Shown piece after piece: positions 44,623 through 53,555 of a stretch of 64,000 nt of DNA. The notes beneath the pieces are model-generated. The model did no database searches. It had not been told where the DNA came from and saw only the letters and a list, made by a program, of their open reading frames with translations. Each line of letters begins with the position of its first letter. Position 1 is the stretch's first letter. The DNA is from Flavobacterium sp. TR2 (GTDB lineage: Bacteria; Bacteroidota; Bacteroidia; Flavobacteriales; Flavobacteriaceae): positions 992,001 through 1,056,000 of the forward strand of contig NZ_CP104307.1 of the NCBI RefSeq assembly GCF_025252405.1. The letters run 5' to 3'. Position numbers and translations under genes: made by a program.

Positions 44623-44641
44623 TTTTTAGTAAAAGGCAAAA

Positions 44642-44674
44642 AAAATCCCAAACTACATTGCAGTTTGGGATTTT
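44642..44674. terminator. Bidirectional terminator between the Septu-like operon and tatA
   Basis: AAAATCCCAAACT pairs with AGTTTGGGATTTT around ACATTGC. Genes end at 44622 and 44690 on opposite strands. Confidence 0.9.
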
Positions 44675-44689
44675 AATTTTTCGAATTTC

Positions 44690-44869
44690 TTATTTTGTTT
44701 CTTCCTCTTGTTTTTTAGAAGCAGCAGGTTGATCGTCTTTAGCAGCGTTTTTAAATTCCTTAATTCCACTTCCTAAACCTTTCATTAATTCTGGAATTTT
44801 TTTACCTCCAAAAAGTAATATCACAATACCTACGATAACAAGGATTTCTGTAAGACCTAATCTTCCCAT
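44690..44869 (-). CDS. tatA: Sec-independent translocase subunit TatA
   Basis: A 59-residue product: [20 protein letters not shown] membrane helix, then the [20 protein letters not shown] amphipathic helix with the conserved FGGKKIPEL hinge, and a charged tail ([12 protein letters not shown]). This matches TatA/TatE of the twin-arginine translocation pathway, which exports folded proteins; no TatC is adjacent. It is short enough that it is easily missed. TACCTTTG at 44918-44925 is its likely -7 element. Confidence 0.93.
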   Translation of the reverse strand: MGRLGLTEILVIVGIVILLFGGKKIPELMKGLGSGIKEFKNAAKDDQPAASKKQEEETK

Positions 44870-44917
44870 GACTAATATATTTAATGCCGAAGCAAATTGT
44901 TTTTCTTAATTATTCCG

Positions 44918-44925
44918 CAAAGGTA
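44918..44925 (-). promoter_or_regulatory. -7 element of tatA
   Basis: TACCTTTG on the coding strand, TAnnTTTG type, about 50 bases before the ATG. Confidence 0.5.
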
Positions 44926-45082
44926 TATAGAAATATACGAAATAGAAGTATTTTTAGTTTAAAATATTCGTATTAGACCGCGTTAAATATTTTATAAAAT
45001 CGTAAATTATAGCTCTTCATGAAATTTTTCGACTAAATATCATGATGATTAATTATTATATTTGCTAGCATAAAGAAGGATA

Positions 45083-45589
45083 ATGACTCAAAAAAAGAAA
45101 AAGAATTTTAGAAAAAAACTGTTCATTAAAAACCGATTAGTAATTTTAAATGAAGACACTTTTGAAGAGATATTTTCTTTTAGGCTTACTTTAATGAATG
45201 TCTTTGTAACGTTTACTTTGGGCGGAATATTTCTAATTTTAGTTACTACTTTTATCATTGCCTTTACACCGCTTCGCGAATTTATTCCAGGATATTCTTC
45301 TACAGAATTGAAACGAAATGCTACTAGACTGGCTATTAAATCAGATTCTTTAGAAACGGCTTTGAAACAGAATGAAGTTTATATAAAAGGAATTCAGAAA
45401 GTTTTAAAGGGAGAATTAGAATATTCAAAATTTAATAAAGATTCTATATTAGCAGAATCTGTTGAAGATGCTTCAGATTTAAATATGAAAGCATCTGATG
45501 CTGAAATAAAACTAAGAGAAGAAGTGGCCGAAACAGAAAAAGAACTGAAGGCCAAATCTCAAGACAAAAAGAAAAGTGATAAAAAATAA
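45083..45589 (+). CDS. Single-pass membrane protein with coiled coil
   Basis: The 168-residue protein has a very basic N-terminus (MTQKKKKNFRKKLFIKNR), one transmembrane segment (about 38-62, FVTFTLGGIFLILVTTFIIAF) and a C-terminal coiled coil that is rich in Lys and Glu at the end. The opening (NRLVILNEDTFEEIFSFRLT) resembles the N-terminus of Bacteroidota M23-type peptidoglycan hydrolases or their partners, but no peptidase domain is present. A clear AAGGA precedes the ATG. It is followed by a GH3 gene after 11 bases. Confidence 0.7.
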   Translation: MTQKKKKNFRKKLFIKNRLVILNEDTFEEIFSFRLTLMNVFVTFTLGGIFLILVTTFIIAFTPLREFIPGYSSTELKRNATRLAIKSDSLETALKQNEVYIKGIQKVLKGELEYSKFNKDSILAESVEDASDLNMKASDAEIKLREEVAETEKELKAKSQDKKKSDKK

Positions 45590-45600
45590 GACCACTGAAA

Positions 45601-47085
45601 ATGTCAATTAAGTCAATTGCGGCAAAAATATTTGCCAGAAAAATATATAAGCAAACGCTTAAATGGGCTAACAAACCAGTTGAAACCCAGCAGGAAGTTT
45701 TTAAAAGTTTGATAGAAAATGCAAAAAACACCGAATTTGGGAAAGATCATCATTTTAATCAGATAAAAACTTTTGAAGATTTTCAGAAATTTGTTCCTGT
45801 AAGAGATTACGAAGACTTAAAACCTTATGTTGAAAAGGTTGTAAAAGGCGAATCGGATATTCTCTGGAGAGGAAAACCATTATATTTTGCCAAAACCTCG
45901 GGAACAACCTCGGGCGCAAAATTTATTCCGCTGACAAAAGAATCGATGCCTTATCATATCGAAGCGGCGCGAAATGCAATTCTGCATTACATTCATGAAA
46001 CTGGAAAAGCCGATTTTGTAGACGGAAAAATGATTTTTTTGCAGGGAAGTCCCATTCTTACTGAGAAATACGGAATTAAATTTGGACGTCTTTCAGGAAT
46101 TGTGGCACATTTTGTTCCTAAATATCTGCAGAAAAATAGAATGCCATCTTGGGAAACCAATTGTATAGAAGATTGGGAAACCAAAGTAGATGCCATTGTA
46201 GACGAGACGATAAAAGAAGATATGTCGGTTATTTCGGGAATACCTTCTTGGGTGCAGATGTATTTTGAGCGTTTACAGCAAAAAAGCGGTGGAAAAAAGA
46301 TTGGCGAAATATTCAAAAACTTTAATCTGTTTATCTACGGAGGTGTTAATTACGAGCCGTACCGTGCAAAATTTGAGCAGATGATTGGCAAAAAAGTAGA
46401 CAGTATCGAATTGTTTCCTGCTTCTGAAGGATTTTTTGCTTATCAGGATTCGCAGAAAGAAAAAGGAATGCTGCTACTTTTGAATTCTGGTATTTTCTAT
46501 GAGTTTATTAAAGCAGACGAATTTTTTAATCAGAACCCTAAAGTACTTACAATTGGTGAAGTTGAACTTGGCGTAAATTATGTTTTGATTATTTCTACCA
46601 ATGCCGGTCTATGGCGCTATAATATTGGAGATACCGTTCAATTTACATCTTTGGAACCGTATCGTGTTATAGTTTCTGGACGTATCAAACATTATATTTC
46701 GGCTTTTGGAGAACACGTTATTGCCAATGAAGTAGAAAATGCGATGAAAGAAGCTGTAAATTCAACCAATATCGTTATTAACGAATTTACAGTCGCTCCG
46801 CAAATTACGCCTGCCAGCGGTTTGCCGTATCACGAATGGCTCATCGAATTTGAAAAAGAGCCCGAAAACATGGAGGCTTTTGCTGAAACTATCGACAATT
46901 CGATGCGAAAACAAAATATTTATTACGATGATTTGATTACAGGAAATGTTTTAAGAAAAGTAGTTATCACAAAAGTTTCTAAAAACGGATTCCAAGATTA
47001 CATGAAATCGCAGGGAAAATTGGGCGGGCAGAATAAAATTCCGAGATTATCAAATGATAGAAAGATTGCGGATAATTTGAAGTAG
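45601..47085 (+). CDS. GH3 auxin-responsive-promoter family protein (acyl-adenylating enzyme-like)
   Basis: The 494-residue protein is a bacterial member of the GH3 fold: N-terminal TEFGKDHHFNQIKTFEDFQKFVPVRDYEDL, the phosphate-binding loop AKTSGTTSGAKFIPLT, YGGVNYEPYRAKFEQM, LFPASEGFFAYQD and RYNIGDTVQFTSLEPYRVIVSGRIKHYISAFGEHV. Plant GH3 enzymes join amino acids to acyl groups via adenylates; bacterial substrates are unknown. Length is close to the family norm. It lies in the coiled-coil-GH3 unit. Confidence 0.9.
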   Translation: MSIKSIAAKIFARKIYKQTLKWANKPVETQQEVFKSLIENAKNTEFGKDHHFNQIKTFEDFQKFVPVRDYEDLKPYVEKVVKGESDILWRGKPLYFAKTSGTTSGAKFIPLTKESMPYHIEAARNAILHYIHETGKADFVDGKMIFLQGSPILTEKYGIKFGRLSGIVAHFVPKYLQKNRMPSWETNCIEDWETKVDAIVDETIKEDMSVISGIPSWVQMYFERLQQKSGGKKIGEIFKNFNLFIYGGVNYEPYRAKFEQMIGKKVDSIELFPASEGFFAYQDSQKEKGMLLLLNSGIFYEFIKADEFFNQNPKVLTIGEVELGVNYVLIISTNAGLWRYNIGDTVQFTSLEPYRVIVSGRIKHYISAFGEHVIANEVENAMKEAVNSTNIVINEFTVAPQITPASGLPYHEWLIEFEKEPENMEAFAETIDNSMRKQNIYYDDLITGNVLRKVVITKVSKNGFQDYMKSQGKLGGQNKIPRLSNDRKIADNLK

Positions 47086-47183
47086 AGTTTGGCTTTTTTA
47101 AAAAGACCGTCTAACAATTTGTTAAATGAGAATTTATTAAAGTTATGTATATAATTCCTACTTTCGTTTATTGAAATATTCAT

Positions 47184-47210
47184 ATCCTCTTTAAAAATGA
47201 GGATTATTTT
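47184..47210. terminator. Small hairpin between the GH3 and DUF6909 genes
   Basis: ATCCTC pairs with GAGGAT around a 9-base loop, followed by TATTTT; it lies 16 bases before the next ATG, so it may instead sit in the 5-prime leader. Confidence 0.4.
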
Positions 47211-47225
47211 AAAAATACAAAAAAC

Positions 47226-48905
47226 ATGAAAGAAACTAAACATATATCAAGATCTAGAGCACAGGAATCTTCTGCAGCGATAGAGAAAATGTACATTACA
47301 ATGCGTCATTTATTCAACCGTGGTTTTTACAAACCGATGGGTGTTTCGGGTGACAGCTTACGTGAATCATTATTGGCTTTGCGTCCAGAAATCTATGGAA
47401 ATATCGCCGAAGAAAAAGTTGAACTTAACGGACTTTTGTACGTTATTGAACGTCTTCCAATAGGAATAGAGCAGTGCCGTTTTATCAATTTAACTTCAGA
47501 CGAAGGATATTCAAAATCGCATTTTCAGCCAATTGTTCCTCCAAAAAGAAGAAGAAACTGCTACAGAATTGACGAAGAGCAAATGAACGTTGAAATCACT
47601 CGCGGACGTTCTGACATTTATGATATTCTGACACATTTGACTTTTATTTTTATTGAATCTCATAAAATTAAAAATAGAGTTTTAATAGATGATGGAGGAG
47701 AAGTTTCGCGTGATTGGCAGAAATTGGAACAGGCTGTCATGCAGACCAAAAAGCTGACACAGATTGAAAAAGAAAAAGCAATTTCGCACGTAGCCAATAT
47801 TTTAGCTAGAACTTTTGAAGAAGTTTTAGATATATACGACGCTTTTGGTTCTGAATCTGCGCCAGATCGTTTCTTGCACGTTATTTATTGGTTAGGAAAA
47901 TTGGCGATTGAAGAAATTGTTGAAAACAACAAAAGAACCATTACTTTTAGTCCCGTTTTGCGCGAAAGATTAGGACATCATATTCACGGAGAGATTTGGG
48001 CAACAAATATAAAAGAAGTCCTAAAAGCAAACGATTTGCTGAAAAGACCAATTCACGTGATTAGTGCTAATATGCACAGTGTGATGAATTCGATTTTTGC
48101 AACGCCATTGTTAAAAACAAAATATAAAGGAAAAACAGATTTCTTTATTTATGAAGAATTAAGCGGATCGGGTTCAAAAGAAATTAGAGCTCAGGTTGAA
48201 GATTTGGCTTTAAAAAACGGAATGATTTCGCTGCCAGATTGTTCAGGAACCAATATCGACGTTCAGATTTTTGATACAGCTAAAATTGATTGGTCAAAAA
48301 CAGCTTTTTCGCACGCTAATGTAGGCGAAGAAAAACCAGTTATAATCGTAATGGACTATGCTTTTGGGGAGCAGGCTTACGAAACTATAGATGAACTTTT
48401 GAAACCATTTAAAAAAGAAACTTTGCTAAATGTAAAATCGGTTTCTATAATGGGTAAAGCTGGAATTCTAGAAGGCGGAAAAGGAGACATCATGATTCCG
48501 TCTGCGCATATCAACGAAGGAACCGCCGATAATTATTTCTTTGAAAATGAATTGACAGGCGCTATGTTTGAGGGAAATGATATAGATATTTATGAAGGAG
48601 CAATGGTTACCGTTCTTGGAACTTCATTGCAAAACAGAGATTTATTGAAGTTTTTCCATGAATCGACTTGGGGTGTAATTGGCCTTGAAATGGAAGGATC
48701 TTATTACCAAAAAGCAATTCAGTCAGCATCAAAAATTAGAAAAAGCGTGCCTCACGATATTAAAGTTCGCTACGCTTATTATGCTTCAGACAACCCTCTG
48801 GAAACTGGAAGTACATTAGCTTCGGGCGGATTGGGAACAACTGGGGTTAAACCTACTTACTTAATTACTATTAAAATTTTAGAGCAGATTTTCAATATAA
48901 AATAA
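47226..48905 (+). CDS. DUF6909 family protein with nucleoside-phosphorylase-like C-terminus
   Basis: The 559-residue protein has an N-terminal helical domain (about 1-270) and a C-terminal region that looks like a nucleoside phosphorylase/nucleosidase fold: PVIIVMDYAFGEQAYETIDELL, KAGILEGGKGDIMIPSAHI and GVIGLEMEGSYYQKAIQ, where the EMEGSY sequence resembles the base-binding E-M-E motif of MTA/SAH nucleosidases. I use the DUF6909 name from memory of the flavobacterial family; the enzyme activity is unproven. It ends 7 bases before the Wzz-like gene. Confidence 0.65.
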   Translation: MKETKHISRSRAQESSAAIEKMYITMRHLFNRGFYKPMGVSGDSLRESLLALRPEIYGNIAEEKVELNGLLYVIERLPIGIEQCRFINLTSDEGYSKSHFQPIVPPKRRRNCYRIDEEQMNVEITRGRSDIYDILTHLTFIFIESHKIKNRVLIDDGGEVSRDWQKLEQAVMQTKKLTQIEKEKAISHVANILARTFEEVLDIYDAFGSESAPDRFLHVIYWLGKLAIEEIVENNKRTITFSPVLRERLGHHIHGEIWATNIKEVLKANDLLKRPIHVISANMHSVMNSIFATPLLKTKYKGKTDFFIYEELSGSGSKEIRAQVEDLALKNGMISLPDCSGTNIDVQIFDTAKIDWSKTAFSHANVGEEKPVIIVMDYAFGEQAYETIDELLKPFKKETLLNVKSVSIMGKAGILEGGKGDIMIPSAHINEGTADNYFFENELTGAMFEGNDIDIYEGAMVTVLGTSLQNRDLLKFFHESTWGVIGLEMEGSYYQKAIQSASKIRKSVPHDIKVRYAYYASDNPLETGSTLASGGLGTTGVKPTYLITIKILEQIFNIK

Positions 48906-48912
48906 ATTGTAA

Positions 48913-49899
48913 ATGAGTACAAAAGTACCGCAGGATAATTCAGAACAGGAAATTGATATTTTTCAGCTTTCAAAAAGCATTGGTAGTTTTTTTGATAGAA
49001 TTAATGCCATGATTTTTAGATCGATTCATTTCTTTGTTCGCAATTGGATTATTGTTTTAGTTTTAATTGTTTTAGGATTTGGATTGGGCTGGTTTTTAGA
49101 TGCAAATAAAAAATCATTTGAAAATCAGGTTATTGTGACTCCAAATTTTGGAAGTGTCGATTATCTTTATTCTAAAGTAAATCTGATAGAATCTAAAATT
49201 AAAGCGGGAGATGTTCTTTTCTTGAAAAATGAAGTAGGAATTCAAAATCCAGAATCAATAAAAAAGATTGAGATTAAGCCTATTGCCGATGTTTATAAGT
49301 TTATTGAGGACAAAGAGCAGAATTTTGAACTGATTAAATTAATGGCTGAGGTAGGCGAAGTCAAAAAAGTATTAGAAGATAATGTCACAAGCAAAAACTA
49401 TACTTTTCATTCGATTTCTTTTGTAACCGATAAAATTACAGATGAAAAAGATATTGTAGAACCATTATTAAATTATTTGAACAGCTCTGAATATTTTAAG
49501 GCGCTTCAAAAAATCGGATATAAAAATCTAGAACAGCAGATTATTCAGAATGATACCATCATTGCTCAAATAGATCAAGTTTTAAATGGATTCTCAAGTA
49601 CTGTAAAAAATGGGTCAAAAAACGATAAGCTCGTTTACTATAATGAAAATACGCAGCTCAATGATATTATTAAAACAAAACAGTATTTAATTATAGATCA
49701 AGGAAAATATAGGTTGAAACTAGTTAATTACGATAAAACAATTAAGGAAATTAATTCGACTTTGAATATAAATAGCAATAAAATAACAAATGGTAATTTG
49801 AAGTTTTTGTTTCCACTTATGTTTCTTTTTCTTTTCGTTTTAATTCGTTTGTTTCTAAAGTTTTATCGCAGCCAGCTTGTAAAAGCTCAGGTTAAATAA
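48913..49899 (+). CDS. Wzz-like chain-length determinant protein
   Basis: The 328-residue protein has two membrane helices, near 42-66 (NWIIVLVLIVLGFGLGWFL) and 296-314, with a long extracytoplasmic helical region between them. This is the topology of polysaccharide co-polymerases (Wzz/Wzc N-terminal type). It lacks a kinase domain. Position before a flippase and polymerase-like genes supports a role in setting polysaccharide length at the inner membrane. Confidence 0.7.
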   Translation: MSTKVPQDNSEQEIDIFQLSKSIGSFFDRINAMIFRSIHFFVRNWIIVLVLIVLGFGLGWFLDANKKSFENQVIVTPNFGSVDYLYSKVNLIESKIKAGDVLFLKNEVGIQNPESIKKIEIKPIADVYKFIEDKEQNFELIKLMAEVGEVKKVLEDNVTSKNYTFHSISFVTDKITDEKDIVEPLLNYLNSSEYFKALQKIGYKNLEQQIIQNDTIIAQIDQVLNGFSSTVKNGSKNDKLVYYNENTQLNDIIKTKQYLIIDQGKYRLKLVNYDKTIKEINSTLNINSNKITNGNLKFLFPLMFLFLFVLIRLFLKFYRSQLVKAQVK

Positions 49900-49906
49900 T
49901 TTAGCA

Positions 49907-51208
49907 TTGAAAACGCTTAAAATCTTTGAAAAAATTTCGAAAAACTCCTTCATAAAACAGAGTTTAGGAACTTTGGCTTTGCGAATTTTTGGAGTTCTTT
50001 TGTTATTTGGTTTCACAGTGTTTTTAACAAAATCATACAGTCCAAAATTGGTAGGGCAGTATGATTTTGTGCGTTCTTATCTATTAGCTATTGGGAGTAT
50101 CTGTTTATTGGGTTTTGATCAGTCTATTTTATATTTTAAAGGACGGCTGGCGAGCAAGAACGAGCTTCGCCAATTGAAAAAAGTGTATGTTAAAATGGTG
50201 GGTATGCTATTTTTAGCCTCATTATTCATTTTAATTGTTTTTCTTTTAATTGATAAAAAGAGAATCAACGCTTATTTTCTAGACGATGAGGTTTATGGCG
50301 TTCTTTTAAAAAGTTCAGCTATATTATTTTTTCATGGATTGTCACTTTTAAACACTGAAGTTTTCAGAGCATTGGACAAACTGTATGTTGCAGAATTGTT
50401 TCGAAATATTATCAAATATATTCCGCTGATAATTGGCTCTGTCGTTTTATTTTATTGGCATTTCGAAACCTATTTGGTTGATGTTTTTTTAATTGGCTTT
50501 GTTTTTTTAGCACTTATAAGTTCTATTTTAACAGTTATTTATTTTAATAAAACAGAGAGGGCAGAAGAAGAGCTATTTACTTCAAAAGAGATTTTCACAA
50601 AATCATATCCTATAGCAATAAGCGGGATGGCAATGTTTTTATTAATGTCTTTTGACATCATGTTTCTGAAAAAGTTTCAAAATGATGAAACTGTTGCTTT
50701 TTATTCTGTTGGAGTTAAAATAATGACAATTGTTTCTGTAATAATTTTGACGATAAACATAACTGTTTCGGCAAAAATTGCAGAGTATTTTTCAAATCAG
50801 AATAAGATAGAATTAAAAAAAATATTACAAAATAGTGCTCGCTTAATATTTTGCATTAGTTTTCCAGTTATTACTCTCATTTGTGTATTTTCTGAATATG
50901 TTTTGTCCTTGTTCGGACACCAGTATATCATAGCGCAACAATCCTTTCTGATTTTAATAATTGGCCAAGGAATTTGTTCGTTATTTGGTTCAGCTCCAGT
51001 GTATTTGAATATGACAGGGCGACAGCATATTTTTCAAATTATTTTAATAGGAGCCGTTATCATTAACTTTATATTAAATCGTTTTTTGATTCCGATTTAT
51101 GGAATGGCTGGAGCAGCGGCAGCTTTTTTCTGCAGTTCCTTTTTCTGGAATTTTATTTCGGCAATTGTTATTTATAAAAAAGACAAAATCAAGATTTTTT
51201 TACATTAG
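49907..51208 (+). CDS. Oligosaccharide flippase (Wzx-like)
   Basis: The 433-residue membrane protein has about 12-14 hydrophobic helices and the family look of polysaccharide transporters (LGTLALRIFGVLLLFGFTVFLTKSYSPKLVGQYDF, GMAGAAAAFFCSSFFW at the end). It would move lipid-linked sugar units across the inner membrane. It begins at a TTG codon (49907); no ATG in frame is near. It follows the Wzz-like gene by 7 bases. Confidence 0.85.
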   Translation: MKTLKIFEKISKNSFIKQSLGTLALRIFGVLLLFGFTVFLTKSYSPKLVGQYDFVRSYLLAIGSICLLGFDQSILYFKGRLASKNELRQLKKVYVKMVGMLFLASLFILIVFLLIDKKRINAYFLDDEVYGVLLKSSAILFFHGLSLLNTEVFRALDKLYVAELFRNIIKYIPLIIGSVVLFYWHFETYLVDVFLIGFVFLALISSILTVIYFNKTERAEEELFTSKEIFTKSYPIAISGMAMFLLMSFDIMFLKKFQNDETVAFYSVGVKIMTIVSVIILTINITVSAKIAEYFSNQNKIELKKILQNSARLIFCISFPVITLICVFSEYVLSLFGHQYIIAQQSFLILIIGQGICSLFGSAPVYLNMTGRQHIFQIILIGAVIINFILNRFLIPIYGMAGAAAAFFCSSFFWNFISAIVIYKKDKIKIFLH

Positions 51209-51226
51209 AAAAAATCAATTTTAAGT

Positions 51227-52291
51227 ATGCAAACCAAAATTAAAAAAAGTACAGCGACATTTTTACTTTTAGCAATAGCCAATTTGATTGTTGCTTTAAG
51301 TACTTTTTTTGTTTTGCCACCGAAATTTTTTTATGATTCAGCCATTATAATTTATGATAAATACAATGAGATAGGCTATTTAGGCAGTTATCCAGTAACA
51401 ATTCTATTTTATAAAGTTACAGGTTTACGTTATCTTCCATTTCCAGTAATTGCACTTATACAATTCCCGATTCTGATGTATGTTTTGTACAAAATAGGGA
51501 TTCCGGATTCTTTTGAAAAAATAAATGTAAAAAATGCGATCGTATACTTGGGATTTTTTATGATTGCTATTTTTATCGCAATGCCTTCAAAAGAGTTTAT
51601 CACTTTTTTATTTATTTCTTCCATTATATTTCTGTGTAAAAACAAACCGTATTTCTTTCAAAAAACCGTTCTTTTATCCGCATTCCTTTTTATCCTTTTT
51701 GGTGCTTTATACAGGCCTTATTTTGCTTTGATTCCAATAATTGCGGGTGGAATGTATTTGATCAGTTTTATCAATTTTAAAAACAAGATTGTATCAACAA
51801 TTTTTTACGGATTATTGATTGTCTTCTTTTTATCATTAAGCTACGGCATTTTAAAAGGGGAATATTTTTCTGAAATGAGCCGTGAGGTTGTTAATAAGGA
51901 GCGTATGGGCTCTCCAGATGCTAATTCGATGATTACTCCACCTTTAAAACCAGACACTTGGTATGGGGAAATGGTGGCTATTTTTTACGGTTTTTTTACA
52001 GTTAATATTCCAATAAACGGTTTAAAACATATTTTATCGCCTCAAATTGTCCTATTTGTAATTTGGCAGCTTTTACTTTTTTACATTTTATTGGTTCGTT
52101 TTGCTAAATGTATTAAGCATCGAAAATACTATAAGTATGAGCTCTTCATCTTTTTCATCTTATTTTCATTTTTTATTACTCAAGGAGTTTTTGAGCCCGA
52201 TTTGGGTTCGGCAATTAGACATAAAATAGGCATATTCCCATTAATATATTTTGCATTATACTATGAGCATTTCCGAAAAGAACTTCAATAA
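51227..52291 (+). CDS. EpsG/Wzy-like membrane protein
   Basis: The 354-residue protein has about ten transmembrane segments and an ordinary EpsG-like organisation (helices with loops containing VVNKERMGSPDANSM and PLKPDTWYGEM). It is probably a sugar-chain polymerase or related glycan membrane enzyme. Alternatives within the membrane glycan family cannot be excluded. It overlaps the next gene (29 bases from the chosen start). Confidence 0.55.
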   Translation: MQTKIKKSTATFLLLAIANLIVALSTFFVLPPKFFYDSAIIIYDKYNEIGYLGSYPVTILFYKVTGLRYLPFPVIALIQFPILMYVLYKIGIPDSFEKINVKNAIVYLGFFMIAIFIAMPSKEFITFLFISSIIFLCKNKPYFFQKTVLLSAFLFILFGALYRPYFALIPIIAGGMYLISFINFKNKIVSTIFYGLLIVFFLSLSYGILKGEYFSEMSREVVNKERMGSPDANSMITPPLKPDTWYGEMVAIFYGFFTVNIPINGLKHILSPQIVLFVIWQLLLFYILLVRFAKCIKHRKYYKYELFIFFILFSFFITQGVFEPDLGSAIRHKIGIFPLIYFALYYEHFRKELQ

Positions 52292-53555
52292 AATCTTCAA
52301 TATTTTTTTATGCTTGATTGCGATTCTGATGATCTTTAGAAAACCATGTTCTATAGTGATTGTAATTTTTGCGGCATTTAGCTTATTTTTTTTTAAAAAA
52401 CTGCATTACACAAAAAAGATATTGATTTTGTTGGCTTGTATAGCTTCTCCAGTAATTTTAGAGCTATTGCTTTTCTGGAATAATGATTCTTTTGCAAAAG
52501 GATTAAAAGCAATAGAAAAAAGTACTTCATTGCTAATTTTTCCACTATTTATAATTGGAAATTTTCAGAGAATAAATTTTTTGAAATTATTAAAGGTTTA
52601 TGTTCTCGGTACTACATTGGTAATGCTTTTTTTCTTTATACGATTCAACGTTTTGTATCCAGATTTGATGCATAAATATCTAAATGGCATACATTTATGG
52701 GAAATGGGATATCAATTTGGGAATAGTGTCGGAATTCATGCTCCAGCATTAAATATGCATTTGGCTTTTGTTACCGTTTCTGCTTTTTATTTTGTGATTA
52801 AGAGTTTTAAAGATGATGAAAAGTCTAAATTTAAAGCGATAACGATAATTATCTTTATGCTTTCTTTTTTCTTTGTATTGTTTGTTAATACTAGAATGGC
52901 TTTAGTAAATGTTTTTATTGGAGTTTTGATTGTTCTTTTCTATGCTGTTAAACAGGATAATTTTAGAAAAATAGCTTTAAAAGGACTGCCTTTATTGGTT
53001 TTGCTAATTGCTGTTTTATTCTTATTCGTTCAAAAAGACCCATACATGAAAGAAAAATATTCAAGTGTTAGTTTTGCATATATGGACAAAGTTGGAAAGC
53101 TTGATGAAATTGATCATCCAGAGGTTAAAGTTTTTAATTCTTTGGTTACCAGAGTCTCTATATGGAAATCTGCTTGGGAATTGTCGTTGAAAAATTTGCC
53201 TTTTGGAGTGGGCGCTTCAGACGGAAAAAATGAACTAAACAGATATTATGCAGCAACCAATCAGAAGTTTTTGGCTAAATATGAGTTTCCAACTCACAAT
53301 CAGTTTCTTGATTTTTTATTGAAGTTTGGAATTCTTGGGCCTTTGGTGGTATTATTTTATATTTCTATAATCGGATACTTGGGATTTGATCTCAGAAATC
53401 CTATTATAATTTCGTTTTTCATTATCTTTTTTACATCAAATCTAATGGATGATTTTTTGCTTCGCTTTGATGGAATTGCTTTCAGCGGGTTTTGGCTATC
53501 CATTTTTTCAAGTTATTGGCTGCAGCAAAAATCAGCTCTTGTAAATTGCGACTAA
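52263..53555 (+). CDS. O-antigen ligase family protein (Wzy_C-like)
   Basis: The frame opens at a TTG (52251), but the ATG at 52263 (MSISEKNFNKIFNIFLC) is the more likely start; it lies inside the end of the previous gene. The 430-residue product has about 11-12 helices and an O-antigen-ligase-type large loop with VTRVSIWKSAWELSLKNLPFGVGAS and FPTHNQFLDFLLKFGILGPLVVL. It either ligates or polymerises glycan. Its 3-prime end overlaps the convergent GT4 gene by 24 bases. Confidence 0.8.
   Translation: MSISEKNFNKIFNIFLCLIAILMIFRKPCSIVIVIFAAFSLFFFKKLHYTKKILILLACIASPVILELLLFWNNDSFAKGLKAIEKSTSLLIFPLFIIGNFQRINFLKLLKVYVLGTTLVMLFFFIRFNVLYPDLMHKYLNGIHLWEMGYQFGNSVGIHAPALNMHLAFVTVSAFYFVIKSFKDDEKSKFKAITIIIFMLSFFFVLFVNTRMALVNVFIGVLIVLFYAVKQDNFRKIALKGLPLLVLLIAVLFLFVQKDPYMKEKYSSVSFAYMDKVGKLDEIDHPEVKVFNSLVTRVSIWKSAWELSLKNLPFGVGASDGKNELNRYYAATNQKFLAKYEFPTHNQFLDFLLKFGILGPLVVLFYISIIGYLGFDLRNPIIISFFIIFFTSNLMDDFLLRFDGIAFSGFWLSIFSSYWLQQKSALVNCD

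Noticed and set aside
42425..44674. Retron-type defence system
   Set aside because: The ATPase and HNH pair could be retron effectors, but no reverse transcriptase or ncRNA-like inverted repeat is found beside them.
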